Origin: Perkinsus olseni
Lineage: Eukaryota; Perkinsozoa; Perkinsida; Perkinsidae
Reading direction: 5' to 3'
Assembly: GCA_013115135.1 (NCBI GenBank)
Contig: JABANP010000238.1
Span: forward strand, 1-64,000
Length of the DNA stretch: 64,000 nt
Below are positions 10,210-20,075 of this stretch, in pieces; the first letter of the stretch is position 1; every line of letters begins with the position of its first letter. The position numbers were made by a program, and so were the translations under genes. The notes below the pieces were generated by a model. It made no database searches. It saw only the letters and a program-made list of their open reading frames with translations, and was not told where the DNA came from.

Positions 10210-11583
10210 GAGATTAGGAAATGGAGAACATCAACCTCTCTCGGTCCTGGTCTCCAATCTTTTCCTCTCGACTTTGACCCCAGTCTCATATCCCCGGACC
10301 AAACGGATTACCTTCTAGCCAGGTTATTGGAGTTCGAAACCGTTCCCCTGAGCGGGGTCAAGGTTTTCGTCTCCAATTTGGCCTCGGCTATGGCATCCAG
10401 TGCGGCCGGGGCGGAGAGCAGCACGAGTCCGACTGTCGCCCGACCTCCCCTAGAATTTGCTAGGGCCATTCTGGCCATGGTGCTCCACGCAGGCCTAGTT
10501 CACGGCATGCCCATGCGACCTCTGCTCTGGCTAGGGAGCGCGTTAGCCGTCGCCTCCACGAAGAGGAAGTATCGAATCGCACGTAGCGTCGAGCTGGGCA
10601 ATGAGCGCCATTATGTGGACGCTCTCCTAGAGGCCTTGCGCGACCAGGCGTCCCAGGCGGGTACCATCTCTGCTACCAGTCAGTCCTCGTCCGGAAATCC
10701 CGGCGTGGCGTCAAGGGCTAGCAGACAGGGTATCACGACCACGTCGTTGTCTCGTGAGCGAGCTCCTCTGAACGTGTTCAAGCTTCCCCTTGAGTACACG
10801 GAATTTGAAGGACCCACTTCGGCGACTTACGCCTTAGCCACTTACGCGGCTTTCAAGGGAGGTGTTCAGACATCCATCAACTTCTACGGCATCGATAATG
10901 ATCGTGACTGCATGCTCTTCCTTTTCCGGCATATAGGGAAGGGTCTAAAGTCAGAGATCATCACTCACCTCGGGACGGCCCAACCAGCTCCAAGCGCCAT
11001 CTGGGAGGCTCTCAAACAGCACACCGGTGAGAAGGTTGACGAATTCTACGCTCGTGTCAAGAGTGAATGGTTGCTCTTCTCTCGCGTATCTGGCGTCACC
11101 CTGCCCTTACCATTCGTCTCTGCTAAGTTCGTTGGAGGCCTGCTACCTGACATCAAGGCACCTCTTGAGGCCAGCTGCGGTCATCAGCTACCAAAGCTGC
11201 CTTTGGAGGAAGCTCGGGACGCAGCGCTCTACCACGAATCTAGAGTCTCATCATCGAGGTCGGAGGGTAGCTCGCGAAAGGTCAACTCCAACAAACGGCA
11301 ATCCCTTCCTGTCGGTCAAGCTCCCCAGTCGAACCAGTCTGGATCCAAGGAGGTCAAAGAACCGCCTGTGGGTAAGGACGATGCGACTGGTGGAAGCGAC
11401 ACCAAGGGAAATAAGCCAAGATGTTCCTTTTGTGCCACAAGGAGGTATAGAGGGTCTAACAAGCACGACGATGCGCACTGCTGGAAGAATCCCGCAAATG
11501 CTCATTTGGTGCCGGATTGGTATCGCCAGCGACAAGCTGAAGCTGCCGCGGCCAAGGCACCTAAGGGCTCGGGGGACGGCTAG
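10135..11583 (+). CDS. Gag of element B
   Basis: 482-residue structural protein starting within the LTR. The central part (about residues 215-375, FKLPLEYTEFEGP to ALYHESR) looks like a retrotransposon capsid region, with the motif EKVDEFYARVKSEW common in such Gags. The C-terminus is Lys/Ser-rich and has a single Cys/His cluster (CSFCATRRYRGSNKHDDAHC, about residues 430-450), an irregular zinc-knuckle-like motif. The frame ends in TAG (11581-11583), after which the same frame stays open through the protease. Confidence 0.8.
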   Translation: MNDSDSPTDTELSLGRTVLEPQDATEIRKWRTSTSLGPGLQSFPLDFDPSLISPDQTDYLLARLLEFETVPLSGVKVFVSNLASAMASSAAGAESSTSPTVARPPLEFARAILAMVLHAGLVHGMPMRPLLWLGSALAVASTKRKYRIARSVELGNERHYVDALLEALRDQASQAGTISATSQSSSGNPGVASRASRQGITTTSLSRERAPLNVFKLPLEYTEFEGPTSATYALATYAAFKGGVQTSINFYGIDNDRDCMLFLFRHIGKGLKSEIITHLGTAQPAPSAIWEALKQHTGEKVDEFYARVKSEWLLFSRVSGVTLPLPFVSAKFVGGLLPDIKAPLEASCGHQLPKLPLEEARDAALYHESRVSSSRSEGSSRKVNSNKRQSLPVGQAPQSNQSGSKEVKEPPVGKDDATGGSDTKGNKPRCSFCATRRYRGSNKHDDAHCWKNPANAHLVPDWYRQRQAEAAAAKAPKGSGDG

Positions 11584-11820
11584 GAAGCGGCTCAGAAGCC
11601 TACCTCGTCCACCTTCATGGCACATTCCATTGATTCTCCACAAGAAGGCCTGCGCGTCGTCAAAGCCTCGGCCACTGGTTCTGCTGGCCGCGTGCTGCCA
11701 GTGGAGCTTCTAGTTGACTCAGGCTCGGATCTGTCGCTGATATCATCTTCATCGGCCAGTTCGATGGGCCTCAGAGTGATTCCAGCGAGAGGGCTCAAGA
11801 AGCTCGAATCGGCTGGGTGA
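11584..11820 (+). CDS. Protease portion of element B, in frame after the gag UAG
   Basis: In the same frame as gag, directly after its TAG, 78 codons stay open and include the retropepsin motif VELLVDSGSDLSLISS (catalytic Asp in DSG). This could be made by readthrough of the UAG, as in some retroviruses, or the stop could be a mutation. The frame ends at TGA 11818-11820, before an unrelated segment replaces the RT core. Confidence 0.6.
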   Translation, partial: EAAQKPTSSTFMAHSIDSPQEGLRVVKASATGSAGRVLPVELLVDSGSDLSLISSSSASSMGLRVIPARGLKKLESAG

Positions 11821-12537
11821 ACACATCCACAATTGGAGTCAAAGACCTCCGCGAGCCAATTGGGGGAGGGTCCTAATTTAGGGCGAGCGCTAGAAACAAC
11901 TTCCGGGCATTCCTGGCCGGAACCTATCGTGCTTAGGCCCCCCCGTTCCTATATATTATCTTTGCTCCTACCCATTACAATTTATTCAAACCTTCCAAAT
12001 CATTCAATATGGTCCGTCAAAGGTTATTCCTACTATCCCGGTGCGAATCGAAATGTTTTGACACTCACATTAACCACAAACCATGGTTCCTGTCACGTCT
12101 CCTCCGCTTGCGCACTTGCATTTCTTTGCTCAAAAAGCGCGCGCCGCTGCGTCACGGCGTCGCACAAACTGCTCTGCATATAGCGCACGCCTCGTGTGAC
12201 AAAGTTCTAATTTCCCGCGTGCACAAAGACCTCGCTCATTCCTGCCGCGGCGACGACCTTTTTTCGCGATACGTGCTGCTGTGCATATCTCCTTTGGGGT
12301 CCTAACAATCGAAGGTTCTCTTCACTATGTCATGTTTACTTTGTTTTTGCTCCTATCCCACCTATTTTGAAACACTGACTATACGCCGATGTATTATGCA
12401 GCTGCTTCCCTGGTACGAAGCAGGCTGCTCCAAGCAGCTCTGACAATTCCTCGCTCACATGTTCTTCGAGTGCTAATTTTGAGCGCAAGTTCGCTATATA
12501 TCTGCCTACTGGCCCACTACGTGGATCTCACCTGCAC
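11821..12537. other. Unassigned segment between the element B and element A pieces
   Basis: About 700 bases with no matching retroelement coding frame and no clear LTR boundary. It separates the B protease from the A-type integrase tail. The left end of the A-type fragment cannot be defined: homology with element A begins near 12555. Confidence 0.4.
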
Positions 12538-13392
12538 GTGGCCTTAGCTCTACCTCAACAGATTCTCACGACAGATTCTATCCAAGAGTATCTATCCTAC
12601 CCGAATGAGAATCGTGGTGGTATGATTCTCAACGCTGTGAAAAAATTGGATAGAAACCGAGAGAAGATGACTAAGATTTGGAGAGAAGAATGGAAGAAGA
12701 GTAGGTCCGCTACAGTAGGTCCAGTTGTTCGTCCTATCTACGAAGTTGGTCGCCAAGTGTTAGTCTATCAACCACCTTCCCATAAGCTCGACGCAATGTG
12801 GGTTCCGGGGATAATAACGCGTCACTTAGGGAAGGAATGTGTCGAGGTCAAGTTCTCCGATGGCCAAGTCCAAGTCTACCACAAGGACCACATTAAAGAT
12901 GATGACAGTCATCCTTCACGAACTCAAGGTTCTATAGAGGCCGAGGAACCTATTGCTCAAAGAGGACCCGCTGTGACGTAGCAGTCGAGCGCAGAGGAGG
13001 TTCCAACTCATCATGGAAGGAAGAGGTTACCTTCCATTTCCGAGCCTATTGAGTTCGCCGAGCCAGCCAAGCGCAGAGTACTCCGTAATCCTACTAGAAC
13101 TTATTTTGTCGCTTGGAAGGATGCTGATGGTGTGGTCCGTTATGGTCAAAGATTATCTTGGACTAACGATGGTTATTTCTTGGTACAAGAATATAAGTTG
13201 GACGAGGCCGAGCAGATGTTGCTTCCACTATGGATCTCTTCAGAAGGCTCTCATCATATCGGAGTGATTTCAGATCCAGAGTGCAAACCGCTCACTCTTA
13301 CAGTGTCTCCTAAGGATACTGTGACCTTACATTTAGATGGTTCTTCGAACCATTTATCTCAAAGAGATATAGAGAAGGTGGCTTCCTTGTGA
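12538..13392 (+). pseudogene. Integrase C-terminal domain, A-type, with one in-frame stop
   Basis: A single frame encodes the integrase tail (VLVYQPPSHKLDAMWVPG, VQVYHKDHIK) and a further acidic C-terminal extension to the stop at 13390-13392. A TAG at 12979-12981 interrupts it. The minus-strand element A has CAG-type sequence at this place, so the stop looks like a C-to-T change. The purine tract follows 10 bases after the end. Confidence 0.75.
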
Positions 13393-13412
13393 GCAAGCCA
13401 CCTAGGGGGGCA

Positions 13413-13600
13413 TATTATTATGAGATGCTTTAGATGAGTCGCTCTATACGCGAGCGCTTTCGGGCGTGCGCTTTTGTTCTCATAGCCGATCATCTGGTAT
13501 CCGTGCTTTGAGTACTTTAGAGGTCCTGCGCACTAGAGGAGAGGTATCTGTAGCCATCTTGGCTCAAGTTATCTTGTTGAGTTCCCTCAATCCCGGATCA
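13413..13600 (+). repeat. 3' LTR of the A-type fragment
   Basis: 188 bp, starting TATTATTATGAG after the purine tract and ending CCCGGATCA. It matches the LTR at 5837-6022 closely. The spliced-leader-like 22-mer lies at 13547-13568 (TCTGTAGCCAT then CTTGGCTCAAG). Confidence 0.85.
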
Positions 13601-14485
13601 AAGGTTAATGCCAAGGCTCCTATAGCTAAGCGTAAGAGTCCGGCTCGCGAGATTGACTACCTAGGTCTCGCACTAGTTCAAGGAGGATATAGGATATCCG
13701 ATGCTACCTTGGAAAATCTCCGTACCAATCTCAAGACCAAACCTCTTACCCTTCGAGGCCTTCGCACTAAGCTCGGTCTGTTGCAGTTCTGTCGTTCTCT
13801 GTGGAGGCCAGAACGTAACCGTGCCGAGAAGACCCTCAGTCATCTCACAGCTCCTTTCACCTCGTTGGTGGGTTCAATGGTCGCAGCCAAATCCAAGAAG
13901 ACTGCGCGTCTTTCTTGGACGGCGGACCTTGAGGCCGCATGGAAGGCCATCGGCGACAACATGGGGAATGCTTTCGTGCCTTTCCACTCCCAGATGGATA
14001 ACTGGGACGGCATGCAGTTGGTCCTCATGAGCGATGCGTCGCCGGAAGCAGGAGCGGCTTGTCTGTGGCGGCTCTCTCGCGAGAAGTTCGCCAGCAATCC
14101 CGAGCGCGTCTCTGCTGATTGGCTGGCAGACAATGCTCAGCTCATTGGCGTTTGGACCCATAAATGGTCGACCTACGAGAAGGCCTACGATATTGCGGAT
14201 CGTGAGTTGTACGCCATATGCCACGCGTTGGCTCACTGGCGTCAGCTTATCCTCTCCTTCCTCAACTTCCATAAGCTCCATTCCTCCGATGTACACCCAG
14301 GAATAGGACGGGTTACGGTATTCATGGACTCCACAAGCGCTCTGGGAAAAGTTGAAGGTCGCCTAAACTCTTCTACGTACCAGCCATTGGCTGGCAGCCA
14401 ACCACCAGGCAAACTAAACGCTGGCTCTCTTGGCTGGCCGATCTTCTCGAGTACGAGTCGTAGTCGTACTGTACGACGAGGCTGA
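13601..14485 (+). pseudogene. RT thumb and RNase H of element B
   Basis: Begins right after the A-type LTR. It carries an RT thumb/connection region (IDYLGLALVQGGYRIS) and RNase H with catalytic-type motifs LMSDASPEAGAA (Asp), ADRELYAICHAL (Glu) and VFMDSTSALGK (Asp). The RT palm with its YxDD box is absent. A +1 shift near 14440 moves the reading into the integrase frame, where the last RNase H motif (KGKDNSFSDLLSR) is found. Confidence 0.75.
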
Positions 14486-15361
14486 CCTGACCTATCGCCA
14501 TGCAAAGGGTAAGGACAATTCCTTCAGTGATCTGTTAAGTCGTCTGGCCCAGGGAGGCCAGCGATACGTTCCTGGAGGCGGGGAATCCTTCGTTCTGGTG
14601 ACTCCGGTATCATCCTCTACTTCCGACGCTGCTACCGCGGACAACCAACCGCTCCCGTCCGTTCATGATTCGGTGAAGAGCATTTTGGAGGGAGACCTGA
14701 GAGCCCAGCTGATATCCCTACAGAAGGCCGATTCTTCTACCCTTCTCCATGGTTGCTCGCTTCAAGCATGGCAGCTTCACTTCGACGGCTCTGGCAGGCT
14801 TCAAAAGTTGGCCACTGAGGCCAAGACGCTAGGTCTGGTCAGTTGCGTTGATGATATTGTCATGACTATATCAGAAGCTTCGATAACGGGACCGGTTTCA
14901 GCCCCAGTAATCCCGGAAGGTGTCGTCAAGGGTCTAAACGACATGATTGGCACTTACGTTGACGTGGACTGGAAGCTCCGTGATTGGTTCCTCTTTATCG
15001 CCCATGAGATGGACTACCATCGGCCTCACAGGGACATGCGTGATGCTCTCATTGCCTTCGTCTGGTGGCCATCACTCCTGCGTGATGCGAGGTCCTGGGT
15101 CGAGCGCTGTGACTACTGCATGGAGCAGAAACCTGTCAAGCGCATGAAATTGCTTACGGCTCCTCGAGTGCCTTGGGGATTGATCGATCGATCATGGCTA
15201 TCCATCTCCTACATGGGCGCCTCCCGTAGACTCCTCTCTGAAGGCCTTCCTTGTCATTACCGACCTGGCCACAGGTTTCACCGTCCTGTGCAGTGCGGAA
15301 GACGTTAAGGGAGGGACTACGGCCAAGATCCTGTACTCATCATGGGTGAGCGTATTCGGGG
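14430..15361 (+). pseudogene. N-terminal half of element B integrase
   Basis: Contains the zinc-binding HHCC region (HEMDYHRPHRDM ... CDYC, about 15000-15120) and the start of the catalytic core. The best frame changes near 15200 and then reads LVITDLATGFTVL up to the insertion point of element C. It continues at 21537 beyond the duplicated CGGGG. Confidence 0.7.
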
Positions 15362-15653
15362 TGTGAGAGTTTGACCGGGCTCCGCCTCATGAACGCGACT
15401 CGCAGGAGATGCCATTAAGTCTCAAGGTCAATAACTAACTACTAAGGCATAAATCTGATAGCGATGGAGCCTACTACGACTCAGACTTTGGTTGTACGAA
15501 TGAAAACTGGCCATGGCTCGGCCCGAGCAAAGCACGCGTGCCCCGATGGCACGCAAGCGCACTAAGCGCCTAAGCGGTCAAAGATAGACAGAAAGACAGG
15601 TGACGCACACAACCTGTGCGTGAGACCCACTATCGGCCATCCATCAAACCACA
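15362..15653 (-). repeat. 3' LTR of element C
   Basis: 292 bp, TG..CA ends, appears identical to 21240-21531. On the minus strand it is preceded by a G-rich polypurine tract (15654-15667, CCGGGGGGCA). Confidence 0.95.
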
Positions 15654-16912
15654 TGCCCCCCGGATGGACGATAGTAAGGGCGAACATTAGCGTAATGAGT
15701 TTCCTTAATCATGCTGGGAACGACTTGGTCTTCCGGTACCTTGGCATCTACCAGCTTGAGCACAACGCCGCGAACAATCTCAAGAACGCGGTAGATCGTA
15801 CGATCGTATCTTCCTCCGCGTCCCAGAGTGTCAGGGTTGAAAACGATGACCTCGGTACCGACCGGTGGAGGACCTCGGCGACGTAACCCACGAGCATCCT
15901 CCTGGCGCTGCTGCCTAGCATCCAAGGCAGCCTGAACCAAGCGGTCGATCTCGTCACGGACAGGCTGGTGAGACTGAGCAGCGTGTTCGCTGGCATCCAA
16001 GCTACCCTCCTCCAGAGCGTTCTCAGGGCTGAGACGGAGAGGGCGACCGTAAAAAATCTCAAAAGGGGACAGACCAGTGTCGAGAAAAGGTTTGCCATTG
16101 AGGCGATGTAATACTCTGCTCAGCGTTGATGGCCAACTTCGTTTATCACCGAGCTGACGAGCCAGGAATTTGAGGCTGGCAATGGCCCGTTCGGCCAGAC
16201 CATTCGAAAAAGCAGCATACGGAGGTAAAATATGATGAGTCACAGAGCGGGACGATAACATGTCAGCCAGAGGCCGACCCTTGAAGCATGGCCCCCCGTC
16301 CGTCCGGAGACGGACGGGATGACCCAAAAGGTCGAACAGGCGAGACATCTCACCGGCGACGGTGAGGCTTCGTTGATCCTTCAAGGGGGAAGCAGTACAA
16401 TATCCGCTGTAGTGACAAGTCATCAGGAGAACCGCAGAATAGCGACGCTTCTTGTCCCAACCCATCTCCGCGAGATCAGCGGAAACGGTGTGCCAGCACT
16501 CTCGCGCGCCAGTGCGCAAGGAGCGGGCAGAATCGACGGTCGTGAAATAACGACGATTGGAGCCCGCCTGACAGCCTTCACAGGCGCGGCAGACAGACTC
16601 CACATATGCGCGCAGCTTATGGATGTAGAAGCACCTCGATATCATCCATCGGACATAGCGGCTATTCAGGCAACCAGATTCATGATGGTAGGCCTCAACC
16701 AGAGATTGCGCATAGCGCCTCCCCTCAGTAGTGTCCGTCGGGACGTAATAGCAGATGCGAGTCGAAGCGACGCCGTTGACCTTGGAGGTCTTCACCTCTT
16801 TCATGAGGAGGCCGTCATCGGCCAGAGAAAAGGATGAGAGCTCCGAAGAAAGGCCCTGTGGGGAGAGGTGATGAGGGGCATGCCCCGTGTCCCTCAGGAG
16901 GGGTTGCGCCAA
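15644..16912 (-). CDS. Integrase ORF of element C
   Basis: 422-codon frame inserting the cDNA into host DNA. It has an N-terminal zinc-binding region (HHESG ... CRACEGC, about 16560-16680), then a DDE core: Asp in TVSADLAEMGW (about 16470-16500), Asp in RLRTDGGPCFKG (about 16280-16310) and Glu in SNGLAERAIASLK (about 16170-16210). The C-terminus is basic and ends at the LTR. It overlaps the end of the pol frame by 98 nt in the +1 frame, so a shift is needed for a Pol-IN fusion; the region around CTCAGG near 16920 is a candidate. The first ATG may not be used. Confidence 0.85.
   Translation of the reverse strand: MAQPLLRDTGHAPHHLSPQGLSSELSSFSLADDGLLMKEVKTSKVNGVASTRICYYVPTDTTEGRRYAQSLVEAYHHESGCLNSRYVRWMISRCFYIHKLRAYVESVCRACEGCQAGSNRRYFTTVDSARSLRTGARECWHTVSADLAEMGWDKKRRYSAVLLMTCHYSGYCTASPLKDQRSLTVAGEMSRLFDLLGHPVRLRTDGGPCFKGRPLADMLSSRSVTHHILPPYAAFSNGLAERAIASLKFLARQLGDKRSWPSTLSRVLHRLNGKPFLDTGLSPFEIFYGRPLRLSPENALEEGSLDASEHAAQSHQPVRDEIDRLVQAALDARQQRQEDARGLRRRGPPPVGTEVIVFNPDTLGRGGRYDRTIYRVLEIVRGVVLKLVDAKVPEDQVVPSMIKETHYANVRPYYRPSGGHVV
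15654..15667 (-). other. Polypurine tract of element C
   Basis: The minus strand reads ATCCGGGGGGCA directly before the LTR start TGTGG. It is the expected plus-strand primer. Element A has a similar tract (CTAGGGGGGCA) at the same place, so the two families share this feature. Confidence 0.65.
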
Positions 16913-19900
16913 GCATCCTGAGGACGGAGGCAGATGTCGGAGAGAGCCATTGCAACGACTGCAATTTCCCTCTCGGCGGAGAACCGTGGCCTAGTTGAAA
17001 ATCGGGAGGAACCTGTGAGGTGTCCCCCGTCGAAGAGATGACTCTTAGATGACCGAGGACAGTAGAATCATCTAAGGTGGTTGATGATGGTGATGTCGCT
17101 GAGCCCATAAGCACTCCCTCTCCTCGGTCGTCGGCGTTCACCGCCAGGTTAGATGCCGGACGATTCCCGGGCGTCCCTCGCCCTTCAAATATGATGTTCT
17201 CCGGGATGCCCCAAGAAGAAGCCAACCGACTGAGTCCATCAGACTCAGTGTTCTGGGATGCTGCCACGTGCAGCAAGTCCGGGACGACATGATATTTTCT
17301 CCTCCAAACCTCGCGGACATCCGCAATCGCATCACAAAGACGGGCTATAGCGATGCGTTCGATGGACTTGCAAGTAAGCCGAGCTCCGCCACGGAGCCAG
17401 GATAGGGCTGTGCGAGAGTCGGAAAGGAATCGGAGGTTGATCCCGTTGAGGTAGGGAACAAGGCTATCGACGAAGACGTGAGCCGCCGCTAGACCGAACG
17501 ATTCCTTCCGGTTTTGGTGCCAGTTCAGCATGGAGCCCCGAAAGCACCTGGCTCTCTGTGCCAGAGGGGTACGGTGCAGGTCATCTTGCACTAGATGGAC
17601 AACGAACCCCATGCCGAAGGGACTCGAATCACACGAGACCTCCAGGCTTGCCGCCGTGAAGGAAGTCGCATGATCGCAGTGACCAGAGCGAGAGCTCAGG
17701 ACGCGGAAGCAGGCGGTAAGGGTTGCCGCTTCATCAGCATTCAGCGAGACGTCCTGGTCCCACCCAGCTTTCCATCGACCAGACGTGCGACGCACGTAAT
17801 CGGCAGCGAGACACCGGTCAGCGTGAAGGGTTAGCGGATCATGGGCCGCACCGGCGGCGCGAAAGAGAGACCTTTTCGTGACCTTCTGGTTCTCTTTGAA
17901 GACCGTCATCGCCGGATCCGAGGAAGTGATGCAACGCAGCACCAGTGACCCCGAGCCTGGCTGAGATCCCGGAGAAAAGGTAAAGCAAACCCCAAGATGC
18001 TTAAAGTCAGCAAACTCCTCTACCTCCCCGGCAGCCGAGAAGCACAGGGAGTGGCTTTTCTTCGCAGGAAACTCGAACCCCCATTGCCCTCCGAGACGGA
18101 AGATCTCCTCGCGGAGTCTCTCGACGGCTTCGAAATGGCCGAGTAAGCAGATATCATCAACGTACTCCCAGTGAAGGAGTGGCAGATCGTCGCCAGAGGG
18201 CTCGCACTTTGACAACGCGGCTTCGATGAGGCAGGTGAGGGCTTCGCGGAGAACCGCCGGCCCACATCGTAGGCCGAAAACCAGCCGGCGCGCGGCGTAG
18301 CGCCGACCGAGAGAGCGTATCACAGCCGTGTGAGTATGGAGTCGGATTCGGTAGAACGCCGTGGCCGCATCAAGCGTATAAAAGGCCAACCGATGAGACG
18401 AAGCTTGTCCTCCAGCGCGCGCACGGCGCGAAATACCCGCGATAGCAACGCGCACCTGCGCGAGAATCGTGGCACAGGAGTCCCCAGGGTATGAGCTCGG
18501 CGGTGATGTAGCGTTCCCGCGCCTAAGGTCGACACAGGGTCGTACCTTCTCTCCCTGCACCACCGGAAAGGCGATCGCCTCAGGAAGGCAGGAGTGGTCC
18601 TCAGTGCCCTCCGAGGGCAGAGGCTCCCACCAACCGCGCTCCTGGAAGCGGTCAAGCTCCTCAAGGTACGACTGTTGTTGGGAGGAGGATAGGCCGGCGA
18701 AGAGGGATCGAGAATAGTCGTGTACAGGCCCTTGCCGCGCCAGCGGCGACGACAACCACCGAACCTCGACTGTATGGCTCTGAGTAGGGCAATCCTTTAT
18801 CTCGCCTTCGGCGAGAGGTCTCAAGCGGATGGAGTAATCCGGAGCAGCCTTAACCTGACGCCACTGCACGTCCAGCCTCCCCGCGCGTCCGACGCGCGCA
18901 CCCTCCTGAGCGGGTCCATCCACAGCCAGGAGCTGTTCGATGCCTTGGTCGCAGCGGAACACAACGTTTTCACGTTCTTCAACAACGGTGATAGGGAGGT
19001 CCTCCTCTGCAAGCGCCACGTACTGCAGATGGCCGTCCTGGGCCAGATCGACGGACGAAGAATCACCGGGAGGCCTCACAGGAGTACGAACGATGACCTG
19101 GCGTGAACCCGAGACCTCATCGAAGCACAGGGAGATTTTTAGTGCGCACATGGATTGGACGCCGAGAATGCACGTGGACCCGTCCACGCCTCTGGAAGCG
19201 CCACTTCCAGGGAGAACAAAGAATGTCAGTTCATGATTTCGACCGTCACGGCTCACCGCAACCTCAGTGGTGCCGCGAAGCTTGACGACCGCGCCGTTAG
19301 CGAGCTTGGCAGAGGTCGAGCATGGGCTGATCTTCCAACCCCTTGCGACAGCCATTTCATGACTGACGTAGTTTCGAACAGCACCAGAATCCAGAAGAGC
19401 CGTGAAAGGGGACTGCCCCCCAGAAGGATACAGGATAAGCGTGGGACCCGCCTGCTTCGCAGGCGCTCCGTCCGCGGTCTCTTGGACGGCCCACAGCATC
19501 TGGAGGTCCTCCTCCGGAGAATCGGGATGGCTGTCGCCGGCGGCCTCGCCGGGGTGTCCGCTCGCATCAGACGCGGAAATGGCCTTCAGGTCCCTGTTCG
19601 AGGATGTCGGCTGACGGGATGGTGGTCCTCCACCATGCGCGTTCTTCTCGTCCGCGCTACCGTGCCGATACTTACAGTCTTTGCCGAAACGGCACTTACC
19701 CTCGGCAGCCCACTGCCGGCAGTCGTTGGGCCCAAGGTGCCGATAGATGCACTTGTCTCCTCGCTGACATCGCCCGCGGAGAGCGTTACGGCACAGTTCT
19801 AGCTTAGACGACGGCGTTGAACGACTTGAATGCGGTGCCCCCTTGCTGGAGGACGATGGGGTAGAGGACCGACCACCAGATTCTTGGCCAACTGAAGTCA

Positions 19901-20075
19901 GCATCTGCGCGAGCCGCGCGCGTGAGTGCTTTAGACCGAAATTGCGGCCACCGGCCAGGGTACTCATAGGAAGCCTCCTTGCAGCTCTCGTCGTTGACGC
20001 CCTCACGGAACGCCCTAATGACATGGCCATCACCGAGAGGAGCCCCTGCCAGGGCACAGCGTCTGGCCCACTCAT
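16815..20075 (-). CDS. Zinc-finger/protease/RT/RNase H ORF of element C
   Basis: 1,086-codon frame. Near its start are two CCCH zinc fingers (C-x7-C-x5-C-x3-H and C-x8-C-x5-C-x3-H, about 19660-19800) in place of the usual CCHC knuckles. The protease follows (LLDSGAVRNYVS, about 19360-19400), then RT with DAATAFYRI and the YVDDICLLG active site (about 18135-18170), and RNase H with CDSSPFG (about 17620), NRKESFGLA, LSDSRTALS and ESDGLSRLA. The frame equals that of the first gag ORF, and the middle capsid ORF lies in the -1 frame. The real translation start is probably upstream through frame changes, not the ATG at 20075. Confidence 0.85.
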   Translation of the reverse strand: MSGPDAVPWQGLLSVMAMSLGRSVRASTTRAARRLPMSTLAGGRNFGLKHSRARLAQMLTSVGQESGGRSSTPSSSSKGAPHSSRSTPSSKLELCRNALRGRCQRGDKCIYRHLGPNDCRQWAAEGKCRFGKDCKYRHGSADEKNAHGGGPPSRQPTSSNRDLKAISASDASGHPGEAAGDSHPDSPEEDLQMLWAVQETADGAPAKQAGPTLILYPSGGQSPFTALLDSGAVRNYVSHEMAVARGWKISPCSTSAKLANGAVVKLRGTTEVAVSRDGRNHELTFFVLPGSGASRGVDGSTCILGVQSMCALKISLCFDEVSGSRQVIVRTPVRPPGDSSSVDLAQDGHLQYVALAEEDLPITVVEERENVVFRCDQGIEQLLAVDGPAQEGARVGRAGRLDVQWRQVKAAPDYSIRLRPLAEGEIKDCPTQSHTVEVRWLSSPLARQGPVHDYSRSLFAGLSSSQQQSYLEELDRFQERGWWEPLPSEGTEDHSCLPEAIAFPVVQGEKVRPCVDLRRGNATSPPSSYPGDSCATILAQVRVAIAGISRRARAGGQASSHRLAFYTLDAATAFYRIRLHTHTAVIRSLGRRYAARRLVFGLRCGPAVLREALTCLIEAALSKCEPSGDDLPLLHWEYVDDICLLGHFEAVERLREEIFRLGGQWGFEFPAKKSHSLCFSAAGEVEEFADFKHLGVCFTFSPGSQPGSGSLVLRCITSSDPAMTVFKENQKVTKRSLFRAAGAAHDPLTLHADRCLAADYVRRTSGRWKAGWDQDVSLNADEAATLTACFRVLSSRSGHCDHATSFTAASLEVSCDSSPFGMGFVVHLVQDDLHRTPLAQRARCFRGSMLNWHQNRKESFGLAAAHVFVDSLVPYLNGINLRFLSDSRTALSWLRGGARLTCKSIERIAIARLCDAIADVREVWRRKYHVVPDLLHVAASQNTESDGLSRLASSWGIPENIIFEGRGTPGNRPASNLAVNADDRGEGVLMGSATSPSSTTLDDSTVLGHLRVISSTGDTSQVPPDFQLGHGSPPRGKLQSLQWLSPTSASVLRMLGATPPEGHGACPSSPLPTGPFFGALILFSGR

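Larger units (their letters stand above)
12538..13600 (+). mobile_element. Partial A-type element (integrase tail plus 3' LTR) inside B
   Basis: Plus-strand homologue of the 3' end of element A: integrase C-terminal region, purine tract CTAGGGGGGCA (13403-13412) and LTR (13413-13600). Element B coding resumes directly after the LTR end at 13601. The 5' part is absent, so it is a truncated insertion or the result of recombination that also removed the RT core of B. Confidence 0.8.

Noticed and set aside
12012..12022. TCAAAGGTTA at 12012 matching the sequence after the A-type LTR (13598), as a possible target duplication
   Set aside because: No LTR start follows it and the match is short; probably chance.
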